In this document: piece by piece, positions 1-10,839 of the stretch
Layout of the letters: the number at the start of each line of letters is the position of its first letter
Position numbering within the stretch: position 1 is the stretch's first letter
The notes under the pieces: generated by a model
The model's input: the letters and a program-made list of their open reading frames with translations, nothing else
The model's database searches: none
What the model was told of the DNA's origin: nothing
Source: Apiotrichum sp. Y4204
Taxonomy: Eukaryota > Basidiomycota > Tremellomycetes > Trichosporonales > Trichosporonaceae
DNA: 64,000 nt
Direction of reading: 5' to 3'
NCBI GenBank assembly: GCA_025531455.1
Contig: JAMYHL010000116.1
Span: 1 to 64,000 of the forward strand
Made by a program: the position numbers and the translations under genes

Positions 1-342
1 TGGAAAGCGATCACAGGCGGGTTCGCGTTTGGCTCCTCCTTCATATTGCGCGAGGGATCCTCAGGAAGCGTAAGTGGAGTCAATGGATGGACTCGTGCCA
101 ACAGTCCCAAGGGTTCGGACGTCTCTCGAAGGAATTGTACGCGCTCGGCCTTCTTAGTTAGTTTGGGTCATCCGCAATCAACCTACCCCCATGATAAAAT
201 CGATGGCAGCTGGCTCGGCAGCCTCAGCCTCGGCAGGTTGGTTCTTTGTCGGGGTCGTAGGTTGCTGTGGCGAATGGATGTCTTTGTCGGTAGGGGTAGC
301 CGCAGCAGAGGTAGCCGAAGCCGACCGTGTCCTGGGAGCCAT
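1..342 (-). CDS. Unknown protein, 5' end only (cut by left edge)
   Basis: Start ATG at 342-340. Exon 1 (342-187) encodes 52 residues beginning MAPRTRSASATSAAATPTDK, a Ser/Thr/Ala-rich and probably disordered start. It ends in front of a GTAGGT donor at 186. The intron closes either at 153 or, with better branch spacing (CTAAC then TAAGAAG), at 150. Exon 2 stays open to base 1 and reads AERVQFLRETSEPLGLLARV before more Pro-rich sequence. The frame continues across the splice with no stop, which is the main support. No domain is recognisable in the roughly 100 residues visible, and the function is unknown. A long GA repeat lies just upstream in its leader or promoter. Confidence 0.55.
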
Positions 343-431
343 CGCGACGGGCCTTGAACAGTGAAAGAGATGAACGGCTGGAGACTGGGGCACTCCGAGG
401 AAGGCGAGACTGAGACAAAGAGAGACTGAGA

Positions 432-501
<70 letters not shown>

Positions 502-1622
502 ATATAGAGAGAGAGGAAGATATAGAGAGAGAGAGAGCGAGAGCAGGTTCACGTGTGTGGGTGTGAGTGTTTGAAATAGATGAGGGCGGGAGCGACGGAG
601 GAGGGGAAAGAGTTTTGGGCCAAACAGCTACAGTTCTCTGGCGAATTGGCGATGCCGATGCCGTCACTCGTACACACCAGTACTGTATTGTGGCCAGTAG
701 TAGTAGTGTTGTGTGGTGGTCGCAATACCAGAGTGCGCGCAGACGAGTGCTAGCAGGCGGTGGTGCTCCGCACGACAAAAGATGAAACGTGTAACGTGTA
801 ACGAGCTACAACGAGGCGATGAGGATGACACATATGACACTGCGACGATGAGTGACCAACTGTGTGTGCTCTACAGATCTGATGGCGATGCACACTGTAT
901 GCACTGCAGGCAGCCCATGAGGAACATGCCACGCACCTCTTTCTACCCCTCCCACATCTTCCACACTGCACGCACAGCAAGCACTGCACGCACCGCAACT
1001 GACAAACCGAGTAGTAACCAGGAGGTCAAGAGGGCCGTAGTTTGAGAATGCTTCGAATGCCCGAACTGTCTGGACGACACGCTATGACGGCATGGCTGTT
1101 CCGCTTCAGTGCTCAGGCGGTCAGGATCCCTCTCCCCTGTCCAGTAAAGGGCAAATCGACTTCGACAGGTGCAACTGCCCAACATCGCTACACAACATCA
1201 ACATCATCGTGGGTGTGGGCATCATTGCAGGCTTGGTGTTCCACCGCGGGCATCTCAAGCACATTGGAACACAGCTAACTTTAACAGCATCACGCCACGG
1301 CAAATGGCGACAAGAACCCGGATCATGAAACGAGTCGATATCACAGCAAAGCAAGATCAGTTTAGCTTTGGACCCCGGCCAGTTGGAAGGATTGGCGTGC
1401 ACTGCTTTGTGAAGGGGCCATATCCCTCCTGAACCTCCTCGTGCTTCCCAAAGTGTTCGACATGTCGCTTCGACGCGACTTTGTGATTGCGGATGACTGG
1501 GTTCCTGCGAAGTGCTCACCAATGATACTGATGTGGACGCAAGCATTTTCTGCTGTGATAAAAGGCGGCGCCGAGAACATGTCTCCACCCATTAATCGAC
1601 TCACCTGCTGAAGTCCCCCAAC
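343..1622. other. Intergenic region between two divergent genes
   Basis: This 1.3 kb stretch separates the edge gene (-) from the secreted-protein gene (+). Apart from the GA microsatellite I see nothing gene-like. Short open frames here on both strands lack splice logic and have shadow-like composition. Confidence 0.6.
435..498. repeat. (AG)32 microsatellite
   Basis: 64 bp of uninterrupted AG dinucleotide, followed by a short TATATA stretch and a second purine-rich tract to about 541. It sits 93 bp upstream of the ATG of the edge gene, within its likely 5' leader or core promoter, where it reads as a CT tract in the direction of transcription. Confidence 0.95.
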
Positions 1623-3351
1623 ATGCGCCTCATAGCGCTGCTCCAGGCAATCACCCTAGTGGTCACTGTCATCGCGCTCAGTCATGGAGACGACGGCCAA
1701 TTGGCACCTCAAACAGTTAAACGCGCTAGAGGGAAATCCCCTCTTCCCAACAAGTCAACAAGAAGGAAGGGCAAAAGCCGATCGTCATCTCACAGCCCTC
1801 CTCCGCCTTTTAGCCGGAACCAGAATCTCCTTCCTATCATCAGAGGCTACAACATGGTGAAAAGCATAACGACGGCGGGAGTCCAGGTGGATGACCAACC
1901 TGGGGCTTCCCGAACCCTCTCGGTCACCGGGATGGAGAACGCAGGGATTCCGGACAAAATCACGTTCGTATCGGGCACCTTTGATATTACTCGGTATCAA
2001 AAGGACTCGAGCTACTTTCAAGTCGACGATCTCATTGCGTTTGAGAGTGCCTCCATGGCCATCGAAAGCGCCAAGTGGGATGCCGAACTGAGCCGTGAGT
2101 TGTTAGAGTTCCCGTGTCCGATATTCTGACAAACCTCAGAGGGCGAGTTTGCCGGAGAAATCCCCATGCAGGCCATGATGTTTAGCACACTCTTCTCACC
2201 GGCCAACCGGGTCCTGACAGCGGTTGCCAACATGATGAACCAAGGAAAACCGCCATGGACAATGTCGGAGGGCGATCCCCCTGTAACAGACTTCCTGTTT
2301 CAAGTGGGACAGCGCAAAACGGTTATTGAGGTCAAGAAGTCAACCGTCCTTACCGATAAAGTTATTCACGAGATTGTCAAGGAGCACCATCAATTCTCCA
2401 TGGGCAAGATGAAGGAAGACTCGAAAGGCGCTAGAAACGCGGCAAATAGAAAGGACGTGATGTCTCTAGTCTCTTCAAAGCGGCCCAAGCAGCAGGTCCG
2501 CGGATCAAGGGAGACCGAGGTGAAAGCCCTCGAGCAGATTGTTGCTCAAATGTATTACGAAAAGGCCAGGTAAGACGAGACGTTTTTGACCGAACCTCAA
2601 GAGCTGACATTCGTGCAGCATTGGTGCTCTCACAAATTTTGAAACCTGGATCATATTGGAGCGCCGCAACAAAAACACCGACGAGATCACAATCTCATCC
2701 GTGCGGGGATTCGATGGAACACGGAGTCGAGTCCTCGACATTGTTCTCGCAATGTCATTCGAAGCGCTCGGCACCGACGCCGCTCGGCTTGGAAAGGGTC
2801 GGTCTTCGGCCAGATCGGCCTCGTGCCCCCTTTACCGACGGAGTGTCGTAGGCCGCAAAGCTGGCAAGGGAGGTAAGGGCGTCAAGGGTGTCAAGGGCAT
2901 CAAGGGCGGGAGGGGAGGCCGGCGCAGCAAGAATGGCAAGAACGGAAAGAGTGTCGGCATGGGCGCCGCCGCATCGTGTGGTCCACCTCCCAAGGGCCTC
3001 AAGTCACGTCCCGGTAAATCCGTCAATCCCGCTCGCGGAGGGCTAAAGGGGGCGGCGAAGAAGGGCGTGGCGAAGAAGGGGGCGGCGAAGAAGAGCGCGG
3101 CGAAGAAGGGGGCGGCGAAGAAGAGCGCGGCGAGGAAGGGCAGCGCGAAGAAAGTCGCGGCGAAGAAGGGAACCACTGCGAGGAAACCCTCTAAGACTCC
3201 CATCAAGGGAAAGCAACGGCTCAATACCGCATCCAAAGGAAGAGGAAAGACGATCACGTCCTCCAAAACTCGGAAGCAGGCACCGAGGAGAGGGGCCAAG
3301 GCGACGACTGACAGCACGACGACTGTTAAGGGCCAAAGAGCAGCGATGTGA
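1623..3351 (+). CDS. Predicted secreted protein with possible PD-(D/E)XK-like core and histone-H1-like Lys/Ala tail
   Basis: Three exons, 1623-2094, 2140-2569 and 2619-3351, give 544 residues. Both introns (45 and 49 nt) have GTGAGT/GTAAGA donors. Residues 1-22 (MRLIALLQAITLVVTVIALS start) look like a signal peptide. The middle contains DFLFQ, a short loop, then VIEVKK, arranged like the D...ExK of PD-(D/E)XK nucleases, followed by helical, charged sequence. The last 180 or so residues are low complexity: GKGGKGVKGVKG-type repeats, then many KKGAAKKSAAKK units as in histone H1. A lysine-rich nucleic-acid-binding tail would suit a DNA-binding protein, yet the N-terminus predicts secretion. No named family is recognised; the nuclease idea is inference from one short motif. 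A second gene in this window, ending at 14008, shares the signal-peptide plus basic-tail layout. Confidence 0.75.
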
Positions 3352-3748
3352 TCAACTGGAGTCGACACAGGATCCAAGATCGAACGAGTGCCAGCCGCAA
3401 CCGCCGCAACCGCCACAACAGCAGGCAACAAGGTCCCTTCTGCCAACAAACGTTAGAGCGGAAAAATTAAAACTCAACCAGAGTCAAGATACCACGAGCA
3501 AGACACGATACCGACAACGAAGAATCAAACAAACGACCGCGACGAGACCACCTTAGAAACTCGACAGTCACAAGAACACCACCAGCACCGACATATTCCA
3601 TTAGCTTGTTGTAACTCTTTGTCATGCACAGTACAGTTGTCTGTCGGCAGTTGTCCATCGAATACTATCTCGGCTTTTCTTCAGAGTCCAAAGGCAACTC
3701 CAAGGGCTTGCTGTACTTCCTCAAAAACAGTTTATATCTCTTGGAACT
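3352..3748. other. Convergent intergenic spacer
   Basis: Lies between the 3' ends of the secreted-protein gene (+) and the sugar transporter (-), so it should hold both transcript ends. A short polypurine/polypyrimidine bias is visible and nothing else is. Confidence 0.5.
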
Positions 3749-5625
3749 TTACTTCGATTCGATATGAACAATTGCACCGTCCTTCTTGGTGTCGTCATCC
3801 GCTAACCCCGCTGCATTTTCTACGTCAGCCTCCTTTTCTTTTGCAAGGCCGTGATTGTAGTCGCCGCGAACACGAGACTTCATCTCTTCGGCGGCCCGGT
3901 CACGGGCCTCGCGCCGGTCGTAATCGAACAGCAGAGTGATCTCTTCCAGAGACAGAGCGCGAGTGTCGATCAGGTAAATGTAGAAGTACACCATGACCGC
4001 CAAGTTGATAACGACGTAGACGATGTAGTACTGAACAGCGTCAGTTTACTTTCCGAAGGTCACTCACTCTCCAAGCAATGGCCAGGAAGGCAATGGGATT
4101 GATAAACTGGTTGAAGCCATTGGCGAAAGTCTGCGTGGCGGTAAAGACGGCGAGACCCTTGGTTCGGAGATGGAACGGCATGATTTCCGTACAGTAGTGG
4201 AAGGGTAGCGCCATCCACGCAATGTCGTAGAAGAAGAAGAAAATGAATAAGAATGGAACGACTGCAAGACCCATCGACTTGCTGCCCTGGGCGAATGCGG
4301 CTGAGAAGCCTGTGATGATGCCCATGCTGATAGCCATACCCCATCCACTGGTGAAGAACGACGTCCGGCGGCTGACACGCTCAACCTGTGTGGCAGCGAG
4401 CTGACAGGATAGAAGATTCCAGAGTGCGAGCCCTGCGTTGAGGCTGATCGTCTGAACTGGGGCTGTGATGCCGACCGAGTTGAGGATAGGGGTCAAATAG
4501 CTAGGTCGATGTGAGTGATGAGCTTGACAGAAGAATCTGGCATGCCACTCACTATCCCACTAGACCTGAACCAGTCCAGTTAGTTCCACATGCCATGATG
4601 ATAGACATGGCGGTCCGGCGGCGGTTCCCCTTTGTGCGGAAAAGATCAAGCCATGACGACTTGTGCTCGCCACCCTCGGCTTCGATGGCTGCGACGATTT
4701 CATGATACTCGAGCTGCACGAGAGGGTCATCTTCAAACCCGTTGGCATGGTACCTTGCGAGAACTTGGAGGGCTTCGGCATGCCGTCCCTTGTTGACAAG
4801 AAACTAGAGCGCGTTAACCACAATCATGCATCACGATACTCACGCGAGGCGATTCCGGTCCATGGATTGAAATGAGAATGACGGCGATCGGTGCCACAAT
4901 TTGAAAGAGACAGGGCATTCTCCAGCTCCAGTTATTCTCCTTGAGATAAATCCCACCGACTGAAAGAGTAAGCATTCCATACGAGCACCGACTCTTGTTG
5001 CTAGGACAAACTCACGACAGAGCCACGAGGAAAGAGAAGAGCCCAGGAAGAACCAGCCGTAGTAACTCGCGGCCAGCTTGGAGCGGAGGCGTGGATGAGC
5101 GATCTCCTGAAGGAGGGGAGGGGCTGCGACCTTGGTGATGGCGCCGCCAGCCCCAAGGAGAACACGACCGCCGCAGAATTCACCGACATTGCGAGATAGT
5201 GCATTCAGGATGGCCCCGACAATGATCATCCCCGAACCGACCCACAACGTCGGACGTCTGCCGAAGCGCATAGAGAGCCATGATCCGACAAAGGCGGAGA
5301 GAAGTCCAGGAAAGTACAGCGCTGAGGCAATGAGTCCGAGATTTGTGCCCTTCGGATAACCAAAGAACTTGTTCCATTGGGGGATTGCCTGCAGGGCTGC
5401 CAAAAGTGCTTGATCTTTTATCAGTGTGGGAATGATGATGCGGCTCACCATATCCGAGATAAAACGTGCACAGGCAGCAACCAATGCAATGAAGGACGTT
5501 TAGTCTGAGGCCCTTATCGCGCCACCATGACGCATTGGTGTTATCTGAAGGTGTAAGCCCCGCCTCATAGGCTCTTCAGCCTTAAGATACTCACTCGGTA
5601 CTTCAAGAAGGTGGTTTCTTGTCAT
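3749..5625 (-). CDS. MFS sugar transporter, lactose-permease-like
   Basis: Seven exons: 5625-5595, 5544-5449, 5408-5016, 4959-4844, 4803-4553, 4500-4068 and 4030-3749. They encode 533 residues, the usual size for 12-helix sugar porters. The spliced N-terminus contains WWRDKGLRLN, typical of fungal lactose permease-type carriers. RFGRRPTLWVG is the loop 2-3 signature, HGPESPRFLV matches the PESPR motif at the end of helix 6, and FHYCTEIMPFHLRTKG is the second-half loop motif. The cytosolic C-tail is charged. It should import a mono- or disaccharide by proton symport at the plasma membrane; the substrate cannot be read from the sequence. It is transcribed away from the amino-acid permease at 7931 across a 2.3 kb shared upstream region. 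Confidence 0.92.
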
Positions 5626-7930
5626 TATCCTTGTCAACGGCTGGAAGTGGAAGAAGGGCTCAATGTGTCCCCTTTCCACCTCTTGTTATACGCGCACCGC
5701 AACCTGAGCATCGGCTTTCGGTAGTGCCACAGGCACATCTTGGGCAGGTCACGAGGATGCGAGCGACGAGTGTTGTATGCGGTGACGGCCATCAGTCGAG
5801 GTGCGTAGGTGAGAAGAAGTGGGACGAAAGAGGTGTCGTGGGATTTGGCCAAACTCTGAGTCTCCAGGCGCTGTCGCGCTTGGCCGCTGTCTTGGGGACC
5901 GGTTACAGGCACTCGGAGGAGCGGCAGGCGTCCACATCAACAGCATCGGTCACGAGCTTACGAGGACCTGTGAGCCAAGCAGCTTGTGCGACAATCACAC
6001 AGCGTCATTTGTGGAGTTTGGATACCGAGATAACAGGTGGGCGCCACGAAGGCACCATTCCGGCTACCAAGGCCTGTCGGAACAGACCGTCAACTGCTCC
6101 TGAATGCCTCGGTCTGCAATTGTTTGTGCCTTCTTTGTGGAGAGGTGCGGACGAGATGCTCGGCCCGGCATTAGGGAGGCAAGTGACAATGGAATAATGT
6201 CAGACAACTACGCGAATCGTCAATCTCAGCGTCAGTTCATTCCGCTAGACCAAGTACTCTATGCGTCCCGGGCCCTTGCAGACCGCCGCCACTTGCCTCT
6301 TGTCGGTCGTTGATCTCAGCAAGAACGTAGTTGCAGTTTCCAGTCGGGCACCCACTTCTTTGGTTGAAGTCGTGTGCCTGATGCACACTACCTTCAGATT
6401 GCGGGATACAACAATGGCCCAGCGTGGGATACGGTGGGGGGAGGAGAAAGTGGGTGGAGCCTAAACGTGGTGGGCAGCGACGAGATGTTTGCCATCGAGT
6501 GAAGCGCACTTCCGGTGAACACGACACGATTAGAAGTCGGCTGTTGCTGCAGGAAGAAGGCCACGAGACGGGATGGTAAGCATGCTCTGCGTTAGCTCGT
6601 CATTTGGACAGCCTAGGACAATCACAGAACCACCGGATATGGTGTTCCTGTGAAACAGTTGACGCCAGTACGCCAAGTGTCTGTTCTCACATGCAAGCTG
6701 CAGAAAACGTGAGGAAAACGTGGCCCTGTGGAACTCGACAGATCGACAGATCGCGCGACAGGCGACACTCTGGACAGATTTGAGAGTCTCAGACATGATG
6801 AAAGATTCAGATGCACTGAACCGTCTGAGCTCGACCCAAACTGACATTTATCTAGTCTACTCTTCTTTGACTTCTTTGGCCATCTTTACAACCCAGCGGT
6901 GGGCTGACCGGAGAGGCATTTCCGTGGAAATGCGATTGCCATTGACGACCCGGGGTATTATGATTGTTTATGACGGGACGTGTACCGTCGAGCTCCGTTA
7001 CGCTATGTCTGCTAAGAGAAAGAATAACTGAATGGCGTGCACAGTATCTGACCCATCGCCCACTGAGTCTCGGCTACGAATACCTAGCTACACGATGCCC
7101 ACCGACTCAATGCCGTCTGGGTCCATTCAGCCGGTCCATCAGTCTGTCGGTGTCGAATCCTTCAAAACGCTTCTAGCCAAACGATGTGTGGTTGCAACCT
7201 GCCCCTCCTGTTGTCCTTCCGCATCTCCCCGCGTCTCTTGGCGCCGCGCCGATGGATAGTCTGGGGCAGGCCGTCCCATTCCCACCGCAGTGATCTTCAG
7301 ACGGCACCGACGGGTAGTCTGACTTGCTTGTTCACAATCTCATCGGATTGACATCCCGTCTGGATGGAGTTGTCGAGAATCAATTCCATACCTTCTGACC
7401 TGGTGTTCATCATCTGGCCTTCCACAGTACATACAGTTCACTGAATTAGCCCGACACGCGCAGAACAGATCGCGTCAAGCACATTTGCACTTACAGTCCA
7501 TGATCGCGGTGAAACAGACAAATCATCAAAATGAAGTGATCTGTGAGCCGTGTTGGAGATCTCGTTTATTGGAATGACGCTAACGGTGCCGCCTCTGATC
7601 CTCAATCGACAGCAGACCTTGCCCACTTTTGACTACTTAGACAAGAACACGGGTGAAGCGAATCTCCTGCACCAGATAGCTACAACCGCGGTTGTTGGAC
7701 GTTCTAGTGCGGCTACAACAGGCTAACGGAGGCACAGAATGTACTGAAGCGTATCACCCAAACAGCTCAACGAAGATGGGCGTTTGATCGTTTGATCAAA
7801 GCTGGGCATATACTGATAATATAAAGCAGATCAGCTTTGTTGTGACAAGTTCCGTCCCCGACTCCCCACTCCACTAAATCAGGTTCGTTTTGAAACCACC
7901 TTCTAGACTGTATCGAGAATACCAAGCGCA
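5626..7930. other. Divergent upstream region of two permease genes
   Basis: 2.3 kb between the start codons of the sugar transporter (-) and the amino-acid permease (+). Several open frames of 60-190 codons occur, but none has a plausible protein composition or splice partners. A good TATA box lies near the right end. The rest is unannotated upstream DNA. Confidence 0.55.
7820..7826 (+). promoter_or_regulatory. TATA box of the amino-acid permease
   Basis: TATAAAG, 111 bp upstream of the permease ATG at 7931, in an AT-rich pocket (CTGATAATATAAAG) within otherwise mixed sequence. The TGATAA just before it could also be read as a GATA-factor site, which would suit a nitrogen-regulated permease. 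Confidence 0.5.
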
Positions 7931-9766
7931 ATGCCGAGCTCGAATTCGAGTGAAGATGAGACTAAGGGAGCGATGATTGAGAAGAGCGTCGTAAGCGAGG
8001 TCATCCAAGACGCCGGTCATGACTCTGCCGAAGCCCCCGATGTCGAGCTCAACCGTGGCCTCAAGGGGCGACACATCACGATGATCTCCCTTGGCGGTGT
8101 ATTGTGAGAGCCTGCACCTTTGTCGCTGACCACCAGAGGTACCGGTCTCTTCCTTTATACCGGTTCAGCCCTCGCCGAGGGCGGGCCGTTGGGTATCCTC
8201 CTCGCATACTCGTTCATGGGCACTGTCTGCTACTCTGTTATGGTGAGCACCTGTCTGTAAGACTGTTCGAGTCGGTCAAATTGCCCGAACTTACCTTCAT
8301 TGCTCGGTCGATCTAACGAGCAGATCTGCCTTGGCGAGATGGTCTCCGCAATGCCTCTTCCTGGCGGCGCCATCACACTTGCAGCCAAGTACTTTGACGA
8401 ATCGCTGTCCTTCACTGTTGGGTGGTTTTACTGGTACACCTGGACCATTTTCTTGCCCTCGGAGCTCTCTGCGCTGTCAGTGCTCATCAATCTCTGGAAC
8501 ACCAGCATCAACAATGCACTCTGGATTTCGATCTTTCTCATCGCCGCCATAGCCATTAACATGATGGGGTCGGCGTGGTACGGTGAATTCGAGTTCTGGC
8601 TGGTGAGTGCCTGTTCCCGTGGAACATTTCCTGACTTCAGTCCTACCTCAAGATCTTCCTCGTTATTGGGCTGCTCATTGCCGACATTGTCATCTCAGCT
8701 GGTGGTGGGCCCAACGGCGAGACCATTGGATTCCGCTTCTGGCGCGACCCTGGACCGCTAGTCCAGTACGCTGGTATTCCCGGCACGCTCGGCCGCTTCC
8801 TCGGCTTCTGGGCGACACTCACCCGTGCGGCGTTCTCATACATTGGCTCGGAGATTGTAGCCATCGCAGCAGGTGAAAAGAGGGAATTCTCGCACATATA
8901 CTGACCTCGTAGGAGAGACCAAGGACCCGCGCCGCAATGTCCCCCGCGCGATCAAGAGCGTGTACATTCGTATCCTGCTCTTCTACATTGGCGGTGTGTT
9001 CGCCATCGGCATCACTGTGCCGAGTAACGACCCCGGTCTGGCGCTCAACGCCGGCAGCGCTCTCGCGTCCCCGTTCGTTATTGCAATTCAGAACGCAGGC
9101 ATCAAGGTACTCCCGTCAGTGGTAAACGCCGGACTCATCGCGTCAGGCTGGTCAGCCGCCAACTCGGAGCTCTTCACCTCAAGTCGTGCACTCCACGGTC
9201 TCGCCATTCGCGGGCACGCCCCACATTTCTTCGGCAAGACAGGCAGGAACGGCGTGCCGTACATTGCCATCTGCACCTGCGCAGTGTTTGCCGCTCTGGC
9301 ATTCATGTCGCTTGGTTCAAGCGCGGGCGTTGCGTTCGGCTACCTCGCGTCGCTAGGCGCGGCTGGCGGTCTCCTGATGTGGTGGTCGGTCTGTATCACC
9401 TATATCCGCTTCGAGCGGGGTGTGCGCTTCCAGGGCGTCGACCGCAAGCTGCTCCCATACACCAACTTGCTGAACAACCGTGCCGGCGCGGCATGGTACG
9501 CTTCAGTGTTCATCGCCATTGTCCTGTTCTTCTCGGGCTGGAGCGTGTTCCTCAAGGGCAACTGGGCCACAGGCATTTTCATCACAACGTACCTCCCAAT
9601 CATGCTCTATCCCGTCGTGTACTGTGGCCACAAGCTTTACTCGCGCTCCAAGCTTGTCCCCCTCTCCGAGATGGTCTTTTACGAGTATTCACCAGAGACA
9701 GGAGGTGCGGACATGCTGCCAGACACGCGACCCAAGTGGCGCAAGATGGTTGACGCTGTTGTGTAA
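7931..9766 (+). CDS. Amino-acid permease (YAT/AGP family, Gap1-like)
   Basis: Five exons, 7931-8103, 8137-8242, 8324-8602, 8641-8872 and 8913-9766, encode 547 residues. The first intron is 33 nt. After a hydrophilic N-terminus the first helix reads SLGGVLGTGLFLYTGSAL, the hallmark of APC-type yeast permeases. Later come ICLGEMVSAMPLPGG, the SYLKIFLVIGLLIADIV helix and GETKDPRRNVPRAIKSV, the cytosolic loop conserved in this family. Twelve helices are expected, with both tails cytosolic. It should import amino acids with protons at the plasma membrane; specificity is unknown. A TATA box lies at 7820. It sits next to the sugar transporter and the MFSD1-like carrier in a run of three transporter genes. 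Confidence 0.95.
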
Positions 9767-10839
9767 AGTTTCAAGTGAGCTTGTTAAATGGGGGTGAAGT
9801 AGTCTCCAGCTGCGTTTTGTATCTCTCTTGTCCCCGTGGAGGGTAATGCATTTGTCGTTTGTCCATACCCTTCCGGCGAGTCCGTCCGAAAGACTGTTCG
9901 TCGGCTTATGGTCTCGCCGTCGCCATGGGGAAACGGCATGGTGTCTGCCCGATGCCCGCCCTGTGGACTACAACTCGTCAAATGAGAACCAAGAGGTTGA
10001 CAGGCCAGAGAGGGCGTTGAACGAGGATGAAACTCTTGGCATTCATTCTTTCCCGCGTTTCGGCACATGTGGTCCGCTTGACGGCGCCAACCTTTCCTGA
10101 AGGCGGGGCTGGGCCCGGCAATAATGAGACATCGGTAATTAAAGACTTGGAAAAGACCGATCTTGGGGGTCAAAATCACACTTGTAAAACTGCCCTGCCC
10201 TCCAAGTTCTTGGGAAGCTTTCCTTGCGTCCAGAAATAACAGGGCGAGTCCCGCCAAGCAAGTAGGAAACATTGCATTTCTCTGACTCACATTCGGACTG
10301 TTGCAACCCGAAACTCGCTGAGCATGCCTCGCGCTCCTCCTTGCAAACGCTATATAACTCGCCGTCCTTGCCGAACAGACAAAGTGGAGCACTTCCTGCC
10401 CGCGCCTGTACGTTATATTTAGGGCTGGGCATTCAACGTGGTGACCAAAACGAGCATTGATCTTTGACGGTCTGGAACACCCGTACAAGCACCGGCTCCT
10501 CTTCTGAATCCTACAGGTCAAAGAAACCATCGGCCGACGCGACCTCTGCCTGTGGGTCAGGCGACCTTTGGAGAACAGACTGGTTGCAAGGATACAGGCC
10601 TCGGCGAGTTGTGGCAGGAAACGCACCCCTTGCATTTGTGGAGCGCAGACACCCGTCTCTCGCTCGGCAACCAATCATGCGCTGTCAAAGTGTGAACGCC
10701 AAGACGCCGTGTGCTTGGCACTGACATTCAGAGGCCGGGATGCTTATCAGATATACTAATAGCATTGGCAGACAGACACATCACCTCCCCTGCGTCTCGG
10801 CCCAGAGGAAAGAAAAAAAGTAGAAGAAAAAGTCACAAG
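9767..10839. other. Intergenic region upstream of the MFSD1-like gene
   Basis: 1.07 kb between two tandem transporter genes. An open frame of 296 codons occupies 9784-10674 on the minus strand, but its composition is not protein-like (see rejected list). An AT-rich TATACTAATAG stretch near 10751 may be the core promoter of the next gene. Confidence 0.5.

Noticed and set aside
5619..6197. Plus-strand open frame of 192 codons upstream of the sugar transporter
   Set aside because: Overlaps the transporter's first exon on the other strand, has no splice partner, and has no recognisable motif.
9784..10674. Minus-strand open frame of 296 codons
   Set aside because: Long, but its composition (many Cys, Arg, Ser and His, no hydrophobic pattern) is that of antisense noncoding DNA, and it sits in the promoter of the MFSD1-like gene.
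10711..10839. Upstream in-frame start for the MFSD1-like gene
   Set aside because: The extra 43 codons overlap the AT-rich promoter and contain no conserved sequence; the ATG at 10840 is preferred.
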